From: UBA6176 sp041688515
GTDB lineage: Bacteria > Verrucomicrobiota > Verrucomicrobiia > Limisphaerales > UBA9464
Length of the DNA: 17,949 nt
NCBI GenBank assembly: GCA_041688515.1
Contig: JBDNHZ010000202.1
Coordinates: forward strand, 1 to 17,949
Direction of reading: 5' to 3'
Below are positions 6,790-13,706 of the stretch, piece after piece; position 1 is the first letter of the stretch; each line of letters begins with the position of its first letter. The translations under genes were made by a program, and so were the position numbers. The notes beneath the pieces were generated by a model. It saw only the letters and a program-made list of their open reading frames with translations. It had not been told where the DNA came from and ran no database searches.

Positions 6790-8592
6790 ATGATTCAACG
6801 GCTTTCCGTCGCTCCACTTTGGCAGATGACCCGTCGGTTGGCGGCCGTGGCTTCCGGTCGGGAACGACCGGACCTGGTGATTACCGGAGCCCGGGTCCTG
6901 TCGACTTACACGGAGCGCATCCTGCCGGAGCGGGAGATCTGGGTGACGGGTGGCCGGATCGCCGCGGTGAAGGCGGCGGGCGCGGCGAAGCGGTTGGGAT
7001 TGGGAGGGGCCGTCTACGATGCCCAGGGTGGAATCCTGGCGCCTGGGCTGGTCGATCCGCATGTGCATATTGAATCGTCCATGATGACGGCCTGTGCCTA
7101 CGCGGAGGCCGCGCTGTTGAACGGCACCACGACGTTGTTCTGTGACAGTCATGAGATCGGCAATGTCTGCGACGCCGAGGGCATCGAATGGATGCTGGAA
7201 GACGCGCGGCAGGCACCTCTGAACATCTTCCTGACCGTGCCGAGCACGGTCCCGGCGACCAACCCGGGACTGGAAACGGCCGGTGGCGATCTGACTCCGG
7301 GCAAGGTGGGCGCGCTGTTCGATCGCTGGCCCGAGGCGGTGGCCCTGGGCGAAAAGATGGACTTCATCCCGGTGGCCCTGGGGGACGAACGTAGTCACGC
7401 GCTGCTGGCGGAGGCATTGAAACGGGGACGACCGGTCTGCGGACATGTCTATGGGCGTGAATTCGTGGCGGCGTACGCCGCGAGCGGAGTCACCGACACC
7501 CATGAGGCCATCGATCGCGAGATTGCCGATGATTTTCTGGAGGCGGGTTTGTGGGTGTTCCTCCGCGGTGGCAACCCGGCCACCCCTTGGCACTCCCTCC
7601 CGCAGGCGATCCGCGCGGTGACCGAGTGGGGTGCCAACCCGAAGCGGGTCTGCGTCTGCACGGATGATCGGGACGCCGATGATCTTTTCCTGTTCGGGCT
7701 CGATTGGGTCGTGCGGGAGGCCGTGGCCGCCGGGATTCGTCCGGCAACCGCCTGGAGCATGGGATCGCTCCATCCGGCGACCCGCTACGGGATGGATTCC
7801 GAGTTCGGCGCACTGGGGCATTCGCGTCGGGCGGATCTGGTGTTGCTCGATGATGAACTGCGGGTGCGGAATACTTGGTATGGCGGGGAATTGATGGTGG
7901 AAGACCGGCGGGTGACACCGGTGCTGGCCCGTCAGTTGGAGACCGGTCGTTATGTGTATCCACCCGCCGCCTACCAGACGGTCCGTGTGCCGGAGGGAGT
8001 CCGGCTCATTCCCGACCTGCCGACGGAGGCGACCTGGGCCAACGTGATCCGGGTGGCGCTGCCAGGGATCCTCACCTTTCACGAGCGCCTCCGGTTGGAT
8101 GGGAATGGGTCGTGGGCGGAATGGTTCGGGCAGCACGGCCTGTGTTTCGTCAGCGTGGTCGAGCGGCATGGTGCCACCGGGCGGGTGGGCTACGGGTTGT
8201 TGCAGGGACTCGGATTGCGGTCGGGGGCCGTGGGAAGTTCGGTGGGGCACGACGCCCACAACCTGATCCTGGCGGGCACCAACGAGGCCGACATGCAGGT
8301 GGCACTGGCCGCGCTCAAGGAAAGTCAGGGCGGCGTGGTGGTGGTGGACAACGGTCGTGTCATGGCCCACCTGCGGTTGCCGGTCGCCGGATTGCTCTCG
8401 GATCAACCGGCCCAGCGGGTCCGGGAGGAGACCGTGGTCTTGAAAAGGGCCTGGGACGCCACCGGTTGCGTCCTGCCATACATGGGATTCAACCTGATCC
8501 CGCTGTCGGTCATCCCGGAGTTGCGGATCACCGACCGTGGTTTGGTGCACGTCCACGGCATGCGGGTGATCCCGCTGTTCGAGGCGGTTTGA
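6790..8592 (+). CDS. ade: Adenine deaminase family protein (divergent)
   Basis: The 600-residue amidohydrolase is close to the usual length of adenine deaminases (about 580), which convert adenine to hypoxanthine plus ammonia in purine salvage. The domain order fits the family: an N-terminal beta domain (DLVITGARVLS), the metal site PGLVDPHVHIESSMM (85-99), FCDSHEIGN (117-125), a GH...AAYAASGVTDTHEA helix-strand (218-240), VCVCTDDRDADDLF (287-300), and the C-terminal domain with GHDAHNLILAGTNEADM and GFNLIPLSVIPELRITDRG. Several motifs differ from what I recall for classical Ade: DSHEIGN instead of DPHEIAN, DTHEA where SDHE is usual, and TDDRD where TDDRH or TDDKH is usual. It may therefore be a paralogue with a shifted substrate. 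Frame open upstream to 6658 is unlikely to be translated given the ribosome binding site. Confidence 0.85.
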   Translation: MIQRLSVAPLWQMTRRLAAVASGRERPDLVITGARVLSTYTERILPEREIWVTGGRIAAVKAAGAAKRLGLGGAVYDAQGGILAPGLVDPHVHIESSMMTACAYAEAALLNGTTTLFCDSHEIGNVCDAEGIEWMLEDARQAPLNIFLTVPSTVPATNPGLETAGGDLTPGKVGALFDRWPEAVALGEKMDFIPVALGDERSHALLAEALKRGRPVCGHVYGREFVAAYAASGVTDTHEAIDREIADDFLEAGLWVFLRGGNPATPWHSLPQAIRAVTEWGANPKRVCVCTDDRDADDLFLFGLDWVVREAVAAGIRPATAWSMGSLHPATRYGMDSEFGALGHSRRADLVLLDDELRVRNTWYGGELMVEDRRVTPVLARQLETGRYVYPPAAYQTVRVPEGVRLIPDLPTEATWANVIRVALPGILTFHERLRLDGNGSWAEWFGQHGLCFVSVVERHGATGRVGYGLLQGLGLRSGAVGSSVGHDAHNLILAGTNEADMQVALAALKESQGGVVVVDNGRVMAHLRLPVAGLLSDQPAQRVREETVVLKRAWDATGCVLPYMGFNLIPLSVIPELRITDRGLVHVHGMRVIPLFEAV

Positions 8593-8604
8593 GGGACTGG
8601 TACA

Positions 8605-9303
8605 CTACGGACTGACCACACCGCGAATCCGGCGAACGGTCACTTCCTGGGTCGTCCGGACCTTTGCGATCGTGTTGTCGGGAAGGATGCCGCGCCACGA
8701 GGTGTTCGGGTAAACCAAGGCACGACGGCCGATGATGGAGCCCGGGTTCAGCACGGAATTGCAGCCGATCTGGGCGAAGTCTCCCACCAGTGCGCCGAAC
8801 TTTCGCAGTCCGGAGTCAATGCACCGTCCATCCATCTCCACCCAGACGCTTTCGCCATTGAGCTTGAGGTTGGAGATGACCGATCCAGCGCCGAGGTGGG
8901 CCTTGTAGCCCAGGACAGAATCACCGACGTAATTGAAATGCGGAACCTGCACGCCGTTGAGCAGGACACTGTGCTTCAACTCGCAGGAATTCCCCACCAC
9001 ACAGTCGTCCCCGATGACCACATTTTCGCGGATGTAGGCGTTGTGCCGGATCCGACAATTCCGGCCAATGATGGCGGGCCCAACGATCATTGCCCCGTGC
9101 TCGACCACGGTGCCTTCCCCGATGAACACATCGACCCCGATGTAGGCGGTTCCGTCCGTCCGATGGAGTTGGGCGGGCCGAAGGGTTTGGCCGACGTAAG
9201 CAGGCAATCGCTTGAGCACGTCCCACGGAAACTCGACTCCCTCGAACAGTGCGGCGTGTTCGGTCTGGGTCAGATCGAACAGATCGGCGGGGGTGTACAG
9301 CAT
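8605..9303 (-). CDS. Left-handed beta-helix acyl/acetyltransferase-like protein (GlmU C-terminal-like)
   Basis: The 232-residue protein has a short helical N-terminus (MLYTPADLFDL...) and then a run of hexapeptide repeats from about residue 54 (YIGVDVFIGEGTVVEHGAMI, IIGRNCRIRHNAYI, VIGDDCVVGNSCEL) forming a left-handed beta-helix. The HFNYVGDSVLGYKAHLGAGS stretch resembles the acetyltransferase half of GlmU, and related proteins are often annotated as UDP-GlcNAc pyrophosphorylase-like. No nucleotidyltransferase domain is present, so only an acyl- or acetyl-transfer role on a sugar nucleotide is suggested. The substrate is unknown. The frame is open to 9894, but ATG 9303 begins the conserved part and avoids the divergent protease gene. 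It converges on the adenine deaminase with 12 bases between stops. Confidence 0.8.
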   Translation of the reverse strand: MLYTPADLFDLTQTEHAALFEGVEFPWDVLKRLPAYVGQTLRPAQLHRTDGTAYIGVDVFIGEGTVVEHGAMIVGPAIIGRNCRIRHNAYIRENVVIGDDCVVGNSCELKHSVLLNGVQVPHFNYVGDSVLGYKAHLGAGSVISNLKLNGESVWVEMDGRCIDSGLRKFGALVGDFAQIGCNSVLNPGSIIGRRALVYPNTSWRGILPDNTIAKVRTTQEVTVRRIRGVVSP

Positions 9304-9414
9304 GGGGTTGAGGCTAGGCAGTCGGAGCGTGGCGGCAAGCGGGCAATCAGGGCGGGTGGAAGGGACCGACTCCCGGCCTTGAGCCGGCCGCGATCCCGGG
9401 ATACCGTCGGCGCG

Positions 9415-10380
9415 ATGAAGTCCGCCCGAGTCACCGCCTTTCACATCATCGGTGGGCTGGTTGCCCTTCTGAGTGTCGGTTCCGCCGTCGCCGAGACCCT
9501 TCAGTTGCGGGACAACGCCGCGGTCACCGGCAGGATCCTGGCGGACAAGAAGGATCAGGTGGTGATCGACCTGGGGTACACGGTGCTGGCCGTCCCAAGG
9601 GCAGAGATCATCCGGGTGGTGAAGGAGAGCGATTCCGACGCGCGTCGCACCGCAGTGCCGGCCATCCAGGAGGCACGGGCAGGGCTGTACGCGGTGGCGA
9701 CGACACCCCCCCCGGAAAAGCCGGTCCGCGAATTGGTTCAGTTGGTCGGTGAATCCGTCGTTCAGGTCCGCGCCCCGAGCGGACTGGGCTCCGGCTTTTT
9801 TGTCACCGAGGACGGCTACCTGATCACCAATTTCCACGTGATCGAAGGGGAGACCAAACTCTCGGTGGAGGTGTACCACCAACGGAACGGCCAACTGGAA
9901 CGACGCAGCTACAAGGACGTGCGCATTGTGGCGATGAACAAATTCGCCGACCTGTCGCTGCTCAAGGTGGAGGACAAGGACGCCCCGAAGTTCAAGCGGG
10001 TGCTTCTGGGGGATCCGGAGAGCCTCTCGGTGGGAGAACGGGTGTTTGCGGTCGGCAGTCCCCTCGGGCTGGAACGGACCGTGACCGAGGGGATCCTCAG
10101 CACCAAGACCCGCCAGATGGGCGGCGCGCTTTATCTCCAGACCACCGCCCAGATCAATCCCGGCAATTCAGGGGGGCCGCTGTTCAACCTGCGGGGTGAG
10201 GTCATCGGCGTGACCAATATGAAACTGACCTTTGGCGAGGGACTTGGCTTCGCGATTCCGAGCGATGAATTGAAGTATTTCCTCAACCATCGGGATGCGT
10301 TCGCCTACGACAACGACAATCCCAGCAATCCGTTTCGTTACCTGGAGCCCCCCAGTAGGATGCGCTCGACGACACCGTGA
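9415..10380 (+). CDS. Secreted trypsin-like serine protease (S1C, DegP/HtrA-like without PDZ)
   Basis: The 321-residue protein has a signal peptide (HIIGGLVALLSVGSAVA, likely cut before ETLQ), a small beta domain (LQLRDNAAVTGRILADKK onward, about 28-70), and a chymotrypsin-fold protease domain (about 105-295). The catalytic triad is visible: His141 in ITNFHVIEG, Asp179 in FADLSLL, Ser252 in NPGNSGGPLFN. HtrA/DegP proteins normally add one or two PDZ domains after the protease. Here the chain ends about 30 residues after the last strand with an Asn/Asp/Pro-rich tail, so regulation by PDZ is absent. Likely role: periplasmic or surface protein quality control. It diverges from the beta-helix gene across a 111-base intergenic region. 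Confidence 0.88.
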   Translation: MKSARVTAFHIIGGLVALLSVGSAVAETLQLRDNAAVTGRILADKKDQVVIDLGYTVLAVPRAEIIRVVKESDSDARRTAVPAIQEARAGLYAVATTPPPEKPVRELVQLVGESVVQVRAPSGLGSGFFVTEDGYLITNFHVIEGETKLSVEVYHQRNGQLERRSYKDVRIVAMNKFADLSLLKVEDKDAPKFKRVLLGDPESLSVGERVFAVGSPLGLERTVTEGILSTKTRQMGGALYLQTTAQINPGNSGGPLFNLRGEVIGVTNMKLTFGEGLGFAIPSDELKYFLNHRDAFAYDNDNPSNPFRYLEPPSRMRSTTP

Positions 10381-10456
10381 GCTCCAGGATCGGGCTTGCC
10401 AATCCGGGGTGTGTCCGCTCCCTTGCGCCGGCCATTGGGATGGCTCTGATAACTTT

Positions 10457-10487
10457 TTGAAACGCTTCCTGTTCCCATAGGTTCTAA
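10457..10487 (+). promoter_or_regulatory. Weak ECF-like promoter candidate (TTGAAAC-N16-GGTTCTAA)
   Basis: TTGAAAC at 10457-10463 and GGTTCTAA at 10480-10487 resemble the TTGTAAC...CGTCTAA element at the sigma gene, but the distance between the AAC and TCTAA blocks is one base longer (19 versus 18). It ends only five bases before the ATG at 10493, which would give a nearly leaderless mRNA. It may be chance. Confidence 0.18.
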
Positions 10488-10492
10488 CTGCC

Positions 10493-12322
10493 ATGAATCG
10501 ATCATTCACGTGCCTTGCAGCCCTGGCGGCCCTTGCTTTCGCCGTTCAGGCCGCCGTTCCGCCCGCACCAAAACTCCTGCCTAAGGATACCCTTGGGCTC
10601 CTGACGGTGCCTGACTGGGCCAAGGCGTCCACGGATCTGGGGGACAGCCCCGGCGGCCGGATCTGGTCAAATCCCGCCATGAAGCCGTTCCGGGACAACT
10701 TCGAGAAGAAGTTCGGCGAGAAGGTCGTCGGCAAACTGGAGAAGGACCTTGGGATCAAACTGTCGGATTACCTGGATCTGGTCCGCGGCCAGTTCTCTCT
10801 CGCCATCATCCAGAACTCCTGGAAGGGAGCGGAAGGCACCCAGCCCGGATTCCTGCTGGTGATCGATTCGAAGGAGAAGTCGGATCAACTCAAGCTGAAG
10901 CTGCAGGAGATCCGCAAGAAGCTCGCCGATGCCAAGAAACCGCTGAAGACCCAGAAAGTCAGGGATGTGGAGTTCTCCTCGATGGTCCTGGACCTTCCCG
11001 AAAGCGACCCGGATGAGGATCCCGCCGACAAGGATGCCGCCAAGGACAAGCCTGCGGGCAAGAAGATGACCCTTTTGTTCGGCCAGGTGGATACCGCGCT
11101 GCTGGTGTCGGATTCGACCGCGACCCTGGAGAAGGTGATGGCCGGGATGAGTGGGGGTGCCGTGGCCAGTCTTTCTGAGGAACCCGCCTATCAGGCGAGC
11201 GACGCCGCCTGGTTCAAACAGGCCTTCGCCTACGGGTGGGTCCATGTAACGCCGCTGTACCGGATCATTGGCGACAAGATCGCCGCCGAGGCCGGTGAAA
11301 GTGCCGATGCCATGGGGGTGGATCCGAAGGCCGCCCTGAAAGCGTTGGGCCTCGAAGGGCTGAAGACGATTTCCATGGCGTGGAACGTCAACAGCGAGGG
11401 AACCGGTGGCGTGATCAGTATGGCCATTCCCGAGGGTCAGCGGGTTGGCCTGTTCAAGATGCTGGCTGCCGCTGCCAAGGAATCGGGTCCAACTCCCTTC
11501 ATTCCCGCAGACGTCATCAAGTTCCAGCGCTGGCGGATCGATGGCCAGAAGCTGTGGACCACCCTGGAGGAAACCCTGGCCAGTGTGTCCCCGCAGTTGA
11601 GCGGGTTCGTCCAGATGATGGTCGGCCAGGCAGGCAAAGACAAAGATCCGGCCTTCGACCTCAAGAAGAGTGTGGTGGCTAATTTGGGCGATGATCTGAT
11701 CACGTACTCGAAGGCATCCAAGGGCAACGCCCTGGAGGATCTGATGAGTCCTCCGTCCCTGACCCTGGTCGGTTCACCCAATGCCGAAGCGTTGTCGGGG
11801 GCCATGAAATCGGCCGTCGGAGCCTTTGGTGGTGGCGCGGGTGAGGAATCCAAAGATCGCGAGTTCAATGGCAAGAAGATCCGTTCGGTCCGGATGCCCG
11901 CCGGCCCGGGAAAGAAGGACAACCGGCTCGAAATGGCCTCCAGCGCTGGCTATATGGCGGTCGGGTCGACCCCGGCATTGCTTGAGGAATTCCTTCGCTC
12001 CGCGGAGGGATCCGGCCGGTCCCTGAAGGACGACAAGGCTCTGGTCGATGCCGCCCAGAAGGTTGGCGGCCTGGGAACCGGAATGTTTGGGTACGAGAAC
12101 CAGCGCGAGACCATGCGGGCGCAATGGGAGTTTCTTCGGGCCGGGAATCTGGCTTCCATGCTGGGCACGGAAGAGGGGGATGGCGGATGGGCCGATGTTC
12201 TCGATTTCAAGGCCCTGCCGGAGTACGACAAGGTGGCGAAGTACTTTGGAATCGCCGTCTTTGCCGGTACCACGGACGCTCAGGGGATGCACTTCCGATT
12301 CTACGGTCCTCACCCGAAGTGA
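10493..12322 (+). CDS. Secreted protein of unknown function (possibly DUF3352-like)
   Basis: The 609-residue protein has a clear signal peptide (MNRSFTCLAALAALAFAVQA, cut near AVQA/AVPP). The body is rich in Lys, Asp and Ala, with alternating beta strands and helices. Examples are LLPKDTLGLLTVPDWAKA at the start of the mature protein, LSLAII-like strands near 100, a charged low-complexity linker (about 160-187, rich in D, K and P) and a C-terminal MHFRFYGPHPK. Long secreted proteins beginning with a DTLGLLTVPD-like strand and scored as DUF3352 occur in Planctomycetes and Verrucomicrobia. I cannot confirm the match and assign no function. No catalytic motif, heme site or transmembrane segment beyond the signal peptide is visible. 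No Shine-Dalgarno sequence precedes the ATG. Confidence 0.75.
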   Translation: MNRSFTCLAALAALAFAVQAAVPPAPKLLPKDTLGLLTVPDWAKASTDLGDSPGGRIWSNPAMKPFRDNFEKKFGEKVVGKLEKDLGIKLSDYLDLVRGQFSLAIIQNSWKGAEGTQPGFLLVIDSKEKSDQLKLKLQEIRKKLADAKKPLKTQKVRDVEFSSMVLDLPESDPDEDPADKDAAKDKPAGKKMTLLFGQVDTALLVSDSTATLEKVMAGMSGGAVASLSEEPAYQASDAAWFKQAFAYGWVHVTPLYRIIGDKIAAEAGESADAMGVDPKAALKALGLEGLKTISMAWNVNSEGTGGVISMAIPEGQRVGLFKMLAAAAKESGPTPFIPADVIKFQRWRIDGQKLWTTLEETLASVSPQLSGFVQMMVGQAGKDKDPAFDLKKSVVANLGDDLITYSKASKGNALEDLMSPPSLTLVGSPNAEALSGAMKSAVGAFGGGAGEESKDREFNGKKIRSVRMPAGPGKKDNRLEMASSAGYMAVGSTPALLEEFLRSAEGSGRSLKDDKALVDAAQKVGGLGTGMFGYENQRETMRAQWEFLRAGNLASMLGTEEGDGGWADVLDFKALPEYDKVAKYFGIAVFAGTTDAQGMHFRFYGPHPK

Positions 12323-12473
12323 GGCGGGAGAAGGGAAGGAGAAGGCCGGGGTTCGCTCCTGTCCGCCCGTGCATCCAGGCGTTTGATTTGGATGGATGAA
12401 CTTGAGCGCGACGCCGTGAACGATGCAGCAGGTGGCGGCAGGTTTTTGGGCGAACCCCGGCACGTTTGATACC

Positions 12474-12508
12474 ATGGACGGACACAGAAGCCCTCGCTGT
12501 CCGTCCAT
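12474..12508. terminator. Hairpin between convergent genes (possible bidirectional terminator)
   Basis: Perfect 11-base arms ATGGACGGACA (12474-12484) and TGTCCGTCCAT (12498-12508) flank a 13-base loop. It is the only strong dyad in the 265-base gap between the secreted protein (ends 12322) and the prepilin-like gene (ends 12588). No T-run follows on either strand, so intrinsic termination is not certain; transcript-end protection is another possibility. I see no gene in this gap. Confidence 0.4.
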
Positions 12509-12587
12509 CAATCCGTTCTGTTGAACCGGGCTTCCAACCACTCTCTACGTCGAACGTGGCCAATGGTTACGGGCCGGGATTCGCCCT

Positions 12588-13436
12588 TCACTGCATCGCC
12601 CGCAAGGCCCAGTCCGGGCGATCCGCCGGATTGGCCCAGTGCTGCATGTCCTGAACCGCCCCGCGGTTGATCGAATCCGCGTGGCCGTCGACCATTCCCG
12701 CAACCGCCCGATTCCCGAAGCGAGGATGGACGTACCCCCAAGCCTCGGGGCCGTCCGCCGGGTTCCAGTCCACCGCCCAGCGACGCGCTGCGAGGTAGGG
12801 CGGTTTCACCGTGTAGAATCCATTGACGATCTTCCCTTCGAACGGTCCCCGGGCGGAGGTGAAGACCATCAATTCCGCCGGACGCCGAACCTCGGTCTGC
12901 TTCAGGACGCAGAAGGCCCCAAACTTCGACATTGCCGCCGCAGTCGGGGGGAGTTCGACGTCGTCACCACCCACAAAAACCGAGTTGATGCCGAGCGACG
13001 GAAACACGCTGGCGGCGTAAATGCCGAGCATGGGGTCGTCCATGCGTTGGAACTGCTCCAGCAGACGACGATTCTCGTTCGCGTACAGGATCCCGAAGTT
13101 CTTGCCGAGATAGGGGGCGATCCGCCACGGATACCGGGCGTTGATGGGATGGGGAACCTGACGTCCTTGGAGATCTCTTGCCTCCAAGCCGTAGCGGTAC
13201 CCGGGCAGCACCGAATCGTTGTGATCGTTGCTGTACATCTGCCAAGCCACCATCAGTTGCCGGGCCGACGAGAGTTCGATCGTCTGGGCCGCCTTGTACT
13301 TCGCCTTGGCCAATGCCGGGAGCAGTAGACCGGCCAGGATGGCCAGGATGGCGATGACCACCAGTAACTCCACCAAGGTGAAACCGTCCCCGGGGGACGG
13401 TTTCGATGGCAGAGACTGATCCTTGTTTGCGCTCAC
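12588..13436 (-). CDS. Prepilin-type pseudopilin-like protein (type II secretion/PVC family)
   Basis: From GTG 13436 the protein has 282 residues. After a 17-residue basic leader it has the type IV prepilin signature GFTLVELLVVIAILAILAG: cleavage between Gly18 and Phe19, Glu at mature position +5 (residue 23), then LLLPALAKAKYKA. The rest is a globular domain with a C-terminal GMVDGHADSINRG stretch, like the DG-H motif seen in the many solitary pseudopilin-like proteins of Verrucomicrobia, Planctomycetes and Lentisphaerae. They are presumably processed by PilD-type peptidase and displayed or secreted; individual roles are unknown. TTG 13445 is an alternative start. No secretion-system genes are adjacent. 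A perfect hairpin lies in the leader codons (13380-13404). The gene diverges from the large secreted protein. Confidence 0.85.
   Translation of the reverse strand: MSANKDQSLPSKPSPGDGFTLVELLVVIAILAILAGLLLPALAKAKYKAAQTIELSSARQLMVAWQMYSNDHNDSVLPGYRYGLEARDLQGRQVPHPINARYPWRIAPYLGKNFGILYANENRRLLEQFQRMDDPMLGIYAASVFPSLGINSVFVGGDDVELPPTAAAMSKFGAFCVLKQTEVRRPAELMVFTSARGPFEGKIVNGFYTVKPPYLAARRWAVDWNPADGPEAWGYVHPRFGNRAVAGMVDGHADSINRGAVQDMQHWANPADRPDWALRAMQ
13380..13404. repeat. Perfect 12-base inverted repeat in the prepilin leader codons
   Basis: Arms GAAACCGTCCCC (13380-13391) and GGGGACGGTTTC (13393-13404) are perfectly complementary around a single base at 13392. In the minus-strand mRNA the dyad lies about 30-55 bases after the GTG, covering the codons just before and at the prepilin cleavage site. 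Such a GC-rich stem could slow translation or be a DNA-binding site. Confidence 0.6.
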
Positions 13437-13445
13437 GGGCTTCAA

Positions 13446-13706
13446 GATACGTGGAGTGAATCGATTCGCCTCCGGCTTGTTGCCGAACTTTGGCGCTTTG
13501 TTGCCGCGATTTCCACTCCTCAGCGGTGCTCATCCCGAGATCACACCAACTCACAACTCCGGAGTTGAAACGGCTTTCGGCTCCTGTTAAGCCTTCGGGA
13601 CTCCTTTTCATGATTTGTATTCAGCAGGGCTGAAATGTTGTCCAGCTGCACGGGTGTGTAATCCGTGTAAACTGTTGGTTGCAAACGTGAAACGAGTCCT
13701 ACACCT
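13446..13706. other. Divergent intergenic region with a 14-base palindrome
   Basis: This 261-base gap separates the prepilin-like gene from the large secreted protein gene and must hold both promoters. The clearest element is the perfect palindrome CAACTCCGGAGTTG at 13554-13567. On the plus strand TTGAAA (13565-13570) begins inside it and could serve as a -35 box, but the matching -10 is poor. No gene, RNA gene or riboswitch is recognised. Confidence 0.35.

Noticed and set aside
6718..8556. A 612-codon open frame on the minus strand opposite the adenine deaminase
   Set aside because: Its translation is rich in His, Arg, Pro and Gln with no domain signature, as expected for the antisense of a high-GC gene. 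The plus strand has clear conserved motifs.
9392..9401. ATCCCGGGAT palindrome near the protease start
   Set aside because: It is only 10 bases long in GC-rich sequence and too likely by chance to claim as an operator.
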